From the NCBI GenBank assembly GCA_023101885.1, contig JALPQD010000089.1, forward strand, positions 6,123,087-6,187,086: a DNA stretch of 64,000 nucleotides. Reading direction: 5' to 3'. Both the position numbers and the translations under genes were made by a program. Below, piece by piece: positions 10,696 through 21,015 of this stretch (position 1 is its first letter; every line of letters starts with the position of its first letter). Source of the DNA: Typhlomys cinereus. Lineage: Eukaryota; Chordata; Mammalia; Rodentia; Platacanthomyidae. Under the pieces are notes generated by a model. That model was not told where the DNA came from, ran no database searches, and was given only the letters and a program-made list of their open reading frames with translations.

Positions 10696-12162
10696 CTCCA
10701 CCCTTGGCCCCCTCATTTCATTATATAAACCATACTCGGTCCAACTTTAAAAGTCTCATAGACTGCGTCACTACTCCCAACACAGCCCAGAAGTCCAAAG
10801 TAAAGCCTCCTGTAAAATTGAAAGACAAGTTATATACTTTTACAATACAATGGCACAGAATAAACATTCCCATTCCAAAAGGGAGGAATAGGGACATATC
10901 CAGGAAAGATCAGTCTATAACAAAACTGAAAACCAGTAGGACAAAACCCAAAGCTTCTTGTTGAAATCATCTCAGTTCCAAAGGGCTTGGGTTCCACCCC
11001 TCCAATGCAGCTGCCCATAGATCACAACACCCTCTTGGACTGACTCCTACCAGGATATACAGCTTTTCTTGGCAGATATCCCATGTTGGCTCCAGCATTT
11101 CTAACATCTTCACTTCTCAATTAAAAGCCAGGCTTTAGCTCCAAAGCATGAACTGCACTTCTTGGGACTCTAAACTACGGGCTTTCTGCCAAATGCTGCC
11201 TATACTCCCCCCCCCCCATTCTCTAAAACCTTGAAGGAGGAATCTATATCTTCCCTCTTACACCTTTGTTTCCTCTAAAGCCAGAAGCATGTTTTGCTAT
11301 AACCTTGTATTGGAGATTTACCCCCTTGTCTCACAACTGGTTCAACTTCTCTGTGCTAATTTTGGGGGGGGGGGATCTCTTTCTCTCCTGGCAGTTACTT
11401 TAGAGAAGAAACAAACCTGTCCTTTGGAATTCTGTTCTTTAGCTGTTCCCTTCTAAAAGAATTTGTATTCTCATGGGGCAAGCCTTCTCTGAGAATCTTG
11501 CTGCTGCTTGGTTCAACTCTGTAAGTTTTCCATTGTATTTTTCCTCACCAGACTTTGCAGTTTTTGCTTCTTTCTGCCTGATTCCTTGTTCTTTTTCATA
11601 ACTCTGAAAAAGAATGCTAAAAAGTAGCCATGTCATACTCTCGAGACTGTCTTTTCTTGAAAGTTCTTCTGCCAAACACTTGAATTTAACTTCAGGCAAG
11701 CATTCAGGATAAGGGCAAAACTTGATCAAATTCTCTGCTAACACATCATACCATTTTCCCCTTGTCAAGTTCCAAACATAGTCTTTGTTCCCCTCTGACC
11801 ATCACGAGCTAGGCTTCTACTGCCTGTATCTCTCAAAGCATTGCTCTCTTCCAAGCTCTCACAAGAAAGGCCCATTTGACTCCATCTCCAAGACATAGAG
11901 GCTTTCCCAGCTCAAAGTCCCAAATTTTTCCACATTTCTCACAACAAACAATTCCAAAGTCACATTAGCCTCATTACAGTACTGGCCATACTGCTGGGTA
12001 CCAATTTCTTTCAGCTTTACATGCAACAACTTCACTTTTTGATATTGGATTCTCTTAGTCTCATACAACAACATTCCACTTCTCCAATTTCTCTAAACTC
12101 CACAAAAACTTTTGGATACTGATTCAGTCTCATAGCAATACCCCAGTTTTGGTACCAATTTC

Positions 12163-12517
12163 TGTACTGGTTACTCTTTTTCTGTTGCTATAAGACAAGA
12201 CTCAAAGTCAAGTAACTTAAGGAGAAAGGGAGATTTATTCAGTTTACAGTTCCAGAGGTGAGATACAGTCTTTCATGGGAGAAGTGGCATGGCTGGTAGC
12301 AGAACTTAGAGATAGGCTAAGTCACACCCATCCAGAAGGTTGAGAGCTGCAAGACTGCAGGCTACAAGAACAGGCCTCTCCTGAAGTAGGGCAAGACTAA
12401 TCCACTTCAAGTCCCACTCCCTATGACTGCCTTCCTCCCACAAGGTTCCACCTCTTAAAGGTGCTATGACCTTCCAAAACACAAAAGACTGTGGGGAACA
12501 CATTTCAAACCATGACA
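12163..12517 (-). repeat. 5' LTR of the MaLR-type element
   Basis: 355 bp, TGTACTGGTTAC to ACCATGACA. Clearly related to the left LTR but with many substitutions and small indels, so the insertion is old. Confidence 0.82.
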
Positions 12518-12522
12518 GCATC

Positions 12523-15480
12523 ACCTCTATATTGGAAAGAAAGAATTAAAAAGAGGAGCTGCAATAACTGCTGGTATTAACTGAAGGCTTACCGAGAGCC
12601 ACATGTTGAATGTGAGGTACACAGGTGCCCAGGGTTTTCAGTGAGGTACACAGGTAACAGGGGTGAAGTGACTGGACAGGAGACCATCAGTAACTTGACG
12701 GCAGGTTTTCTACTTCTTAGATCAATGTTATCTACCACACTTCTGTCTTTTTTCCTATAAGTGGAATTCCATCCCTTTGTGGTTGCAGAGCCTGAGTTTT
12801 TCCATCAGTAAAGTTGTTGGGATTGGGCCTTCAATAGCTGCCCAACAATCAGGGGCACAACGAGCTGATTATCCTTCCCAAATTTGCAAATGGTTGACCC
12901 TTTTCTTTCCAAAACAATGCAGCCCATGAAGAAGTTCCATTCACATTCATCCTGGTTCTCCTTGTCCACAGCTGCAGAACAGCTGTTATCCTCTCCCCCC
13001 CCCCCAGCTAATTGTTACCAACTAGGAGAGAAGCTCTGAATACTATTGCCCTGTCCCCTATAGCAACCCCTATCCAGATGTTTTTACAGCATTTCTTGTT
13101 CAAAAATTCAGATCTGTTCTGTTTGGATGTTAAATTCTAGAATTTGAAGGTTATCTCAAGAAGCTCCTCCAACACACTGAATTGTATGTAATTTGAAGCA
13201 CTAACAAGTAGGAATAAGACTTAAAATCAGGGACCAGTAAATAATATGAACTAGGGTTAGTGAGGGTCTTGCTGTGTTCCTAGTACTGAATTTTCTCAAT
13301 GTGTGAACCCAGAACAGACAGAATAAATAGAGGACCAAGTGGTCTATGGATAAACAGCTCAAGCTGTTATCAAGTTGATAAAAAAAGTGACCAACTGTTA
13401 AATGGAATATATTGTATTCTCCATCCTGGACAGATGTGTTTTAGTGAAAACCCAGATGGTATGGTTCAACTTCTGAATTCTTTGACTCTTCAAAGTTCAA
13501 GGCTGGAGCATGGCAGCATAGAAGAATGAGCCCACAATCCACCCTGTCTTTTCCCACCTCTGCTTGCAAGGAGCACTAGTTCATAGGTACAAGGACTCCT
13601 TTGTTCATATGTCCAACCCTTCCACAGACCATACTTGCACATGGGAGCTTCTTGGCTGACCCTTGAGTTTAAGAAGCATATTCCAGAAGGTGCAAATCTT
13701 CTACCCTTAAAAGGATGGATGTCGATGGTGAAGATACTTGTGGAGGTTTGTATTAGTGATACCTAGAAGGAATTCAGGTATCAACAAAACATCAATAAAT
13801 GATAGCTATTATTGCAAACCTCATGCTTGAAATGAGCTACATATCACTTATTTAAAAGCTGTATAAACAACTGAAGAGACAACAAAGCACAAACAATATG
13901 TATGCTGGATCTGGCATTGTTTCAATTCCTTACAAGTAAGGTTTTTTAAAAAAGCATGTAAGCTTACCAAAGCATTAGTTCCCTTTCTCCTTTTCATCTA
14001 CTTGGTTTTGTCCTAATTTTCATTACATGACATTTCTCTCCTCTAGTTGCTACCTGTGAACATCTTCCTACCTCTGTGGACTGGCCACATTCTGGCATTC
14101 AGATTGACACCAGTTAAGGCTGATCACATTGCTATCTTCAATTACCAAGTTTTCACTGAAAATGTAGAACCTTTATCAATTGCACTAATATGGCTCCAGC
14201 TAGTGTCTTTTCCTTTATGGTGAGGGCAGCCTTCTTCTCCATCCACATGGCTGCCTAGGCTTGCTCTTTTTCCTTAGATCACATTTTGATTATGTCAATA
14301 TTCTATATGTCATCTATCTGTCTGTTATTATCCAACTCTCATTTATCTAACATGCATGCATATATTTAACTGTGTATGTGCATGTGTGTGCATGACAGAG
14401 AGAGAAAGAGAAAGAGAAGACAGGATATAACTTTTGAACCAGAAAAATTCAATCTCCATATAGATGGATAATTTTTCTGTTGTAAATGTTTCTAAACTTT
14501 GTTTATGAAGGACATAAGTATACTTCAAAATCTCATTTTAAAAGTCTGCCATTGGTTTGAACAATTACAAAGAACAAAAGTAAAACTTTTCCTTCTTCTC
14601 CTTAAGGAAGACCTTCAAAGTCCCCAGAATATCAGCCTTAAGGAATCCTTGGTAGATGAAGGTACAGCTTGAGCCGTACTTTTATTCAACACTACTGTTT
14701 CCATTCCTAGTACTTTGCAAGGTCTTATAGAGGTGAAATCTAATACAGTCAGGCCCATTTCACAATGTTCCATTCCAATTCAGTCAACTCCGTCAAATCA
14801 CCTGTGACTGTAGTTTTAGAACAGAGTCTTCAACTTCTGATCTGTGAAGCAAAAGTGACTCCACTCAGGATTCTTCAGTCCACAATGGAATGGGAGACAC
14901 ATTATTCATTTCCGTTCCTGTTTGAATCACCTGTTCCATCACTCATTCTTCTCAGTTCATATCAATTCATTTTTTTTCCTAAAATCACATACTTCTTTTG
15001 GAAAAAGGAAAATATCACTAAACCTTAATATCCCATTAAAAGTTTAAGTATGGATGATTTATCATGATTGTGATTATAAAATGTATTATAATCATTACCA
15101 ATTAGATTTACTTGTAGGCCCCTTATTTTTCTTATTGGAGAGCCTATGTCAAGAGTTTCAAAATCTCTTCTCTAGATATAATACACATATACTGGAAATC
15201 ATTAAGCTTTTTGACAGCATCTTTTGATGGCTACTCCAAGACCTAAAAACACTGAGATTTGAAGCAAAGACCAATATTTCTAGACAATGTTATAAAAGTA
15301 TTATCTGTAAATGCCACATGCAGTAGCCTCACCTCTGACTGGGAAAAGAAGGTTTATCCAAGGTTAGCGGTTCCCAGTCTTGTATGTAGACTCATATATG
15401 TGAACCTTGCCCCTTAACTGTAACTCATGTGGTCCTAGGCATTGGAATCTATAAAAGCCCCACAGCAGCCTGTGGAAGGA
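12523..15480. other. unique DNA, nothing recognised
   Basis: Nearly 3 kb without a gene or repeat I can support. Small features: a C run near 12998-13007 and a GAGAAA-rich patch at about 14395-14420 beside a short TGTGTGCATG run. Open frames are 60-90 codons with no context. Confidence 0.4.
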
Positions 15481-15489
15481 AAGTTCCTG

Positions 15490-15560
15490 TGAAAGACATA
15501 CAAGGTCTGCCCAAGGTCACATGCCCGTAAATGACCAAACAGGGAGCAGTCTCTGTCACC
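15490..15560 (-). repeat. possible MIR fragment
   Basis: TGCCCAAGGTCACATGCCCG followed by CAAACAGGGAGCAGTCTCTG resembles the antisense MIR core ('gcccaaggtcacacagctagtaagtggcag'). Short. Confidence 0.4.
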
Positions 15561-16235
15561 CCAGCTGTCATACTTAATGTTGCATTTCTCAGAGGTTCTT
15601 TGTGAGACCCCTTTCACCCTCTGAAAAGGGATCATGGGAAATCACTAAGGGTCAGCAAAGACAACTATCCTATAAACACAAATTTTAGATTTTTCTTTCT
15701 CCTAAGTACTGTCTTGTGATGGCCTACTTTAAAGTTAATTTGTTCGAAAGTGACTAAACATAGTGAATCATCTGGAATATAAGATCACTTAAGAATATGA
15801 CTTAATATAAGCTGATATTGTCATGTAAAATGAGGGATTCCATGCTGGGTCCACCTTGTTCTTCTTTAATAAAATACTGAGTCAGCACTGGATTAGAAAT
15901 CTTCTACCCAGCATTGTCTCCAGGCCAGGTGCTGTGTCTGGCATGGTGAGATCATGCCTCGCCTTGGTCACACTGGTGTATTTTCACGTGTTTGCGGAGA
16001 ATGACAACACACTCTTCTTCTACTTGCTGATGAGTCATTACTGTTCATAGACTGTATTACCGTTCTTTATAAGTTTGAGGAAGATAAGAAAGCAGAATAA
16101 ACAGCCCAGCTCTGTAGTCTTAAGAAATAGCTCTAGACTGGTCTTACGGCTGAGAGCGGTGGTAGATGTTTCTCTTGTGCTTCACTGTTTCTCAGGGTGT
16201 GCCCGTGCACACAGCCTGTGCAGTCATTGGCTTGA
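15561..16235. other. unique DNA, nothing recognised
   Basis: No gene or repeat recognised between the MIR fragment and the first pyrimidine tract. Confidence 0.4.
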
Positions 16236-16294
16236 GGCCTCTGTGTGATACTAATGATGTCTTAGACTTAGCACTCACTTTTCTTTCCAGTGCT

Positions 16295-16443
16295 TACTTT
16301 CTTTCCTCCCTTCCTTATCTTCTTTCCTTCCTTCCTCTTTCCTTCCCTCCTTCCTTTCCTTCCTTCATTCTTTCTACCTTCCTTTCTTCCTTCTTTTCTC
16401 CTTCCATCCCTCCCTCCCTCCTTCCTCCATCCCTCTCTCCTTT

Positions 16444-16477
<34 letters not shown>

Positions 16478-16781
16478 TTCCTTTCTTCTTTCCTTCCTTC
16501 CTGTCTCACTCTGTCTCTTCCTCCTTCCCTCCCTACCTCCCTTACTCCTTCTTTCCTTCCCTTATTTTCTTCCTCCTTTTCTTCCGTCTCCCTTTCTCCT
16601 TCCTTCCTTCCTTTCTTCCTCCTTCCTTCCTTCCTTCCTTGTTTCCTTCCTTCCTTCCTTCTTTCCTTCCTTCTTTCCTTCTTTCCTTCCTTCTTTCCTT
16701 CCTTCCTTCCTTCATTCCTTCCTCCCTTCTTCCTCCCTCTCTTCTTCCCTCCCTCCTTCCTTTCCTTCCTCCCTTTTCCAT
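16295..16781 (+). repeat. long pyrimidine tract, (CCTT)n-rich
   Basis: Nearly pure C/T for about 490 bp: CCTT, CTTT (16440-16475) and CCCT blocks with only scattered A and G. All the long open frames here (up to 207 codons of Ser/Phe/Leu/Pro on +, Lys/Glu/Gly/Arg on -) are products of the repeat and not genes. Such R-Y mirror tracts can form triplex DNA. Confidence 0.9.
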
Positions 16782-17110
16782 TGCTATAACTAAACACCTG
16801 ACAAGAAGTATTTGAAGGGAGCAAGGTCTACTTTAGCTTACAGTTGAAGACTTGGATTAGTCTATCGTGGCAGGGAAAGCTTGTCAACCGAAACATGAGG
16901 CATCTGGTCACATTACCTGGCCAGGAACCAAGGAAACAGGTGATGAGGGCAGGCTATGAAACCTCAAGGCCCACCCCCAGTAACCTTCCTCCTCCAATGA
17001 GGCTGCACCTTCTAAAAATTCTCCAACTTCAAACAGCACTGCCAGCGAAGGCCCAGTGTTCAAACACATGAATTTACAGGGAATACTTTGTGTTCAAGCC
17101 ATAGCCTGGG
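16782..17110 (+). repeat. family D LTR-like repeat
   Basis: Begins CCATTGCTATAACTAAACACC and runs through TTTAGCTTACAGTTGAAGAC, CAAGGCCCACCCCCAGTAAC, CTTCCTCCTCCAATGAGGC and GTGTTCAAACACATGAA. This order matches a widespread rodent LTR-like repeat read on its antisense strand. Its left end lies directly against the pyrimidine tract. Confidence 0.6.
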
Positions 17111-17440
17111 TTGTCAGAAAGAATAAGTTGTCTGGTCACACTTTAGAACATTCTCCCAAGACATTCCTAAAATGCCTTTCTCTTCCTCTCAAATCAGTTT
17201 TGGTTTCAAAAATTAACACACAGGCAGCGTCAATGAAGTCACTTTGCAGGTGAGGAGCCCACAGCAGAGCCTTTGCTGAAGCTGAGCGTCTGTTAGAGCT
17301 TCAGAGAGGAAGCTGCAAATACTGGGGCGCTAGAAGGAACTGCAGAACACCTCCCAGGCACCCTTCTTCTAGCACAGCGGCTGCCTGAAGGGGAGCCGCA
17401 GACTGTGGCCGGGGCGACTGCCATTTATCTGCTATGTGAT
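17111..17440. other. unique DNA, nothing recognised
   Basis: Moderate-GC DNA between the two pyrimidine-tract units. No gene or repeat recognised. Confidence 0.4.
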
Positions 17441-17477
17441 GTTGATTAGGTCTTAGACATTCTCGGAGCACTCACTA

Positions 17478-17668
17478 TTCCTTCCTCCCACCCTCCCTTC
17501 CTTCTTCCTTCCCTCCTTCCCTCATTCCCTCCTTCCTTCCTTCCTTCCTTCTTTCCTTCTTTCCTTCCTTTCTCCCTCCTTTCTTCCCTCCCTCCCTTTC
17601 TTCCTTTCTTTTGTCTTCCTTCCTCCTTCCCTCCCATCCCTCCTTTCTCTCTCTTTCTCTCTCTTCCA
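17478..17668 (+). repeat. second pyrimidine tract, (CCTT)n-rich
   Basis: About 190 bp of C/T with CCTT and CTCC units, ending in CTCTCTTTCTCTCTC. The overlapping minus-strand Lys/Glu/Gly/Arg open frames are repeat artefacts. Confidence 0.9.
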
Positions 17669-17969
17669 TGAAAAGTGATGGTCCCATGTCTGTCTAGCTA
17701 AGCAGTGTGAGCAGAGGTCATATGCAAAAAGATGAAACAAGGAGAGTTGTGAGCACTGAGTCCTGAGCGAGGAGTCAGCCTGAGCTTCCCAGGCCTTTCC
17801 ACCCGGCCATGTGCTGATCCCTTGAGAGCTGAGCTGCTTAAGGTCCTCAGAAGGCTCCTCAGGAAGAGAGGAGTTAGGGGACAGGTATAGGACAGTAAGA
17901 AAAATTAAGGGTCCTGGGGCAACAGGTATTTATCAATCTCTGCAAAACTATTTAAACATTTTAACAAAC

Positions 17970-18095
17970 TCCTCTTCCTAAGCATTCTAGTTAAATAGCC
18001 TGGGACTAAGGATTAAGTAAACTCATCTCTTAACAGTGTTTAACATAGAGCAGGAGACACTCAAAAGATACAATAAATTTGTTCCTTGCCTCTCC
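17970..18095 (+). repeat. MIR 3' fragment
   Basis: TTAACATAGAGCAGGAGACACTC and AAAAGATACAATAAATTTG fit the MIR end ('agcacagtgcctggcacatagtaggcactcaataaat'). Confidence 0.5.
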
Positions 18096-18346
18096 TTTTC
18101 TCTCACTGTATAGATTGCTGCTCACTGAAGATTATTTATACCATACAGCAGGGTCAGTCCTTAGTTACTAGGCTAAAAAAAATCCTGTCGAACTTCAAAG
18201 CAACTATGTATCTTGTAGATTGATCTCAAAGCAAAGGAGTCAAAGCTCTTCTTTATGGCTCTGCATTTCAATTCCATACAGGTCTTCAAAATTGATAAAA
18301 TATTTTACATTATCCAAAACTCGAAGTCCTGAGCCTTAGACATACC

Positions 18347-18411
18347 AGAGAGGAAGGAAGAGAGAGGGGGAGAGGAAGGAAGAGAGAAAGAGAAGAGTGA
18401 AGGGAAGGGAC
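18347..18411 (+). repeat. purine-rich (GGAA/GAGA)n patch
   Basis: About 65 bp of almost only A and G (GAGGAAGGAAGAGAGAGGGG), the reverse polarity of the tracts at 16.3 and 17.5 kb. Confidence 0.75.
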
Positions 18412-18579
18412 CAGATCATGTGAACCAAGAAACCTGTGCGGATAAAGAATGTGATGGTATCTTTTTTTTTTTTAATACAAGTCATCCCTCCCACCACAAA
18501 GAGTCTTAGCTTTGCATCTGACCAGAAAGTGGAAACCAGACTCAAGTCAGTGGTTCTCAAAATTGGTATACATGGAGTG

Positions 18580-18935
18580 TGTTAGTTACGTTTCTCCTTG
18601 CTGCAATGAAATGCCTGACCAAAGCAATTTAGAAGGAAGGAAGGACAGATCAGAGCTGAAAGGCGCAGCCCGTCATGGCAGGAACCTGAGGCAGCTGGTC
18701 ACACACTGCATCTGCAGTCAGAGGCCAAAAGAGATGACTATGGCTGCTAGGCTGCCCTTTTCCTTTTCTACAGCCTGGGATCCAGGGAATGGCACTGCCC
18801 ACATTTAGGACAGGTCTTTTCACGTTGGTTAGCCTAACCTAAAAGATTCCTCATAGATACAGTCAGAGGTGAATTTTTCTCACGGTGATTCTAAATCCAG
18901 TCAGCTTGACACTATGGATTAGCCATCACATAAAG
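18580..18935 (-). repeat. LTR-like repeat inside MER5A
   Basis: TGTTAGTTACGTTTCTCCTTGC to GTCAGCTTGACACTATGGATT. The order (TTAGTTAC..., TCATGGCAGGAACCTGAGGC, GGAATGGCACTGCCCAC, CAGCTTGACA) matches the antisense of a rodent LTR-like repeat whose sense strand starts near TGTCAACTTGACA. I could not find a clean target-site duplication. Confidence 0.6.
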
Positions 18936-18955
18936 TCAACTGGGAGCTTTAATTT

Positions 18956-18999
18956 GCACACACACACACACACGCACACACACACACACACACACACAC
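18956..18999. repeat. (CA)n microsatellite
   Basis: Two CA runs split by one CG, inside the right half of the MER5A relic. Confidence 0.9.
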
Positions 19000-19546
19000 C
19001 TGCCACAAGGCAGTGACTTAAGTCGTCTTTGAGAAGTCTCAGCTTCATGATTTGTAAACACTCCCTGGGTGGTTCTGACATGTACATCAAGTTGAGCATT
19101 TATCAGCAAGGATCTGCAATCTTCAGTCAGGCTGGATCCAGTCAGTCACCCTCTGCTTCTGGTGTTCCTAAGCCAAAATGAAACCCCATGTGCACAGTTT
19201 TTTCCTAGGGAGAACCTAGGGAGTTTTTTCATAGTTGCTCCATATTTAACCTCCTGTCCCCTCCACTCCCAAATATATTGCAGATATGTTCAGGATTTTC
19301 TGTTGTTTTGTTGACATTTTGAAATACGGATAGCTCCTCAGACCAGAACTTGCAGAATGATTACATTGACTTTTGCATCTGTGCGGAATGAGCAGGTGAC
19401 TGTGAAATTCCGTTCCCGTGTATAGTCAGTCACTCAGCAAAATTGTCTTTTCTTAGTGAAACTCTTCTTACTGCTCTACAAGGTAGCTTAACAGAATAAA
19501 ATAGGGATACATGTGTCTAATGAATAATTTTAGGAACAAAGGGAAC

Positions 19547-19687
19547 AATTAAGAATATAGACAAAGCTCATCTGAAATGGTGAGTCCCACAAGTTCTAGT
19601 TTCTTAAGTAACTTTGAATTAAGAATATAGAGAAAGCTCATCTGAAATGGTGAGTCCCGCAAGTTCTAGTTTCTTAAGTAACTTTGA
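19547..19687 (+). repeat. 70-bp tandem duplication
   Basis: Two adjacent 70-bp units starting AATTAAGAATATAG at 19547 and 19617, each ending TTCTTAAGTAACTTTGA. I see two differences (GACAAAG/GAGAAAG and TCCCAC/TCCCGC), about 97% identity, so the duplication is recent compared with nearby repeats. Confidence 0.9.
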
Positions 19688-19904
19688 TCAACCAATGCCT
19701 AGCAGGACTGTAGAAAACACCAGTCGGCTGGTTTTGGAGGCAGCCCCAACCTTTCCTGTCTCTGTACAGAGACTGAATACAGCATGTGCCGCCTCTTGTC
19801 TGTTTAGGAACCAAATCCCACATCAGAGAATATGAGATACAGCCCGGGGAATGGAAGAATCCCAGAACAGATGTTGAGCCAGATAACAAAACCCACTGAA
19901 ATCT

Positions 19905-20030
19905 TTCCTTTCGTAGATGGGCAGGCTAAGTAAGCCCAGACATCCACAGTGACTTTCTCCATGTCATACAGTGAGTTACGTGACAAAACCTGAGCTTGAA
20001 ACAAGCGCACCCAAAGCCCAGGCTTCTCTC
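19905..20030 (-). repeat. MIR fragment
   Basis: GTAGATGGGCAGGCTAAGTA, CTCCATGTCATACAGTGAG and AGCCCAGGCTTCTCTC follow the antisense MIR order ('tacagatgaggaaactgaggc', 'caaggtcacacagctagt', 'gaacccaggtct'). Confidence 0.5.
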
Positions 20031-20398
20031 TTCCTGCCTCCCAACACGCCAGAGAGAACCAGAACTACAGTTACCTGTGAGCAAACCCCCAGCTGTTGTG
20101 TTTTACATAGGGTTGAATGGCGAGGGGTAGGTGTTCAGGGTGGGACCGGGTGGTCCACAGTGCTCTCAGGAAACCATGCCCTTCATCCTTTCCACTCTGC
20201 CATCCTTCACCTGGTCCCTAGAGCCCAACCTGCATGTCTTCAGAACTCACCTTTGCCACTTGCTGACTGTGAATCCTGCTACTCCTTGCTTCTCTCTCCT
20301 GTGATCACTTTTCATACCTTTGAATGATTGGAATAGGATTGATTAGGGTCCACAGAAAGGTCTTAGAACCATCTATGTACCAGTAGGGACCAGCTTAC

Positions 20399-20581
20399 CT
20401 TGCCTGTTATGGTTATAGTTTTGTTTTTTTGTATGAAGGTAATGGTGTGGATTTGCCTGACAGGAGGAAGAAGAGTCCTCTTCTTATCACATGGGTCTTT
20501 TTCTTCATAAAATCGACACTTACTGAGAACTCCAATTTGCATCTCATTAGTCAAAACTGAGCGCCATGTGCTCACCCAGAT
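20399..20581 (-). CDS. candidate internal exon, 61 codons (unrecognised)
   Basis: On the minus strand an acceptor-like GACTATTTTTCAG precedes an uninterrupted 183-nt frame, then a consensus donor (GGCAAG followed by gtaagc). The exon would be phase 0-0 and encode IWVSTWRSVLTNEMQ...CRFYEEKDPCDKKRT...HTITFIQKNKTITITGK, with two cysteines nine residues apart. The pyrimidine tract of the acceptor is only moderate, and open frames of this length arise by chance, so this could easily be a pseudo-exon or part of an unknown repeat. A family A repeat begins just to the right, at about 20630. I do not recognise the product. Confidence 0.22.
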
Positions 20582-20629
20582 CTGAAAAATAGTCGTTGCG
20601 ATCCCATAGTCCATACTGAACACAATACC

Positions 20630-21015
20630 TGTGGCAGTTAGTTTTGCATGTCAACTTGACAACTGAGAATTGAACCTGTAGACAAACCTACGATGGCTTC
20701 TTTAGTTAAGGCGAACCTGTAAGAGATGACCCCATTTGAAAGAACTGGTCAATAGTGTGTGACAAGGTTTGGTGGGTAAGTGGACAAGATGGAGAGCAAA
20801 CTGGTTTGGTAGAGCTTTGGTAGAATGGCAAGCTAGAAAGTAAGCCCCTCTCTCAGCAACTGCTGCAGATAGGGTATGGCCCGTGGCTTTAACCCCTTGC
20901 TGGTATGAGCTACCCTGCTATCATAGTTGATTATAGCCTCAAACCATGAACATGAATAAATCCCTGATTCCACCAAATGGTTTGGGTCATGCTTTCATCT
21001 CAGCAACTGCAGTGT
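20630..21015 (+). repeat. family A LTR-like repeat, copy 3
   Basis: TGTGGCAGTTAGTTTTGCATG, GTCAACTTGACAACTG, GGTGGGTAAGTGGACAAG, CCCCTCTCTCAGCAACTG, GAACATGAATAAATCCC (AATAAA signal) and a TTTCATCTCAGCAACTGC end. It starts with TG and faces right. Confidence 0.7.

Larger units (their letters stand above)
10337..12517 (-). mobile_element. complete MaLR-type element (LTR-internal-LTR)
   Basis: Two direct LTRs (10337-10695 and 12163-12517) enclose a 1.47-kb internal region. The outer ends are TG and CA, flanked by near-identical 5-bp sites GCTTC (10332-10336) and GCATC (12518-12522). Antisense poly-A signals and the antisense MaLR terminus place it on the minus strand. The internal region resembles that of MaLR elements and lacks any gag, pol or env frame, as is normal for this non-autonomous group. 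Its longest open frame (109 codons, 11439-11768) has no recognisable domain. Next to the right-hand LTR, the minus strand offers TGGTACCAAAACTGGGG as a candidate primer-binding site. Confidence 0.85.
18548..19110 (+). repeat. MER5A DNA-transposon relic, interrupted
   Basis: CAGTGGTTCTCAAAATTGG at 18548 is the MER5A left end. Its body resumes after an insert with AACTGGGAGCTTTAATTTGC (from about 18940) and AGTCTTTGAGAAGTCTCAGC to ACTCCCTGGGTGGTTCTGAC. The two parts join in the right order around the insert at 18580-18935 and a (CA)n run. Confidence 0.6.

Noticed and set aside
11439..11768. 109-codon frame inside the MaLR-type element
   Set aside because: The internal region of this group is non-coding, and the frame shows no retroviral domain.
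16166..16824. Long open frames (207 and 167 codons on +, 169 on -)
   Set aside because: They are translations of the CCTT/GGAA tract: runs of Ser/Phe/Leu/Pro or Lys/Glu/Gly/Arg without domain structure.
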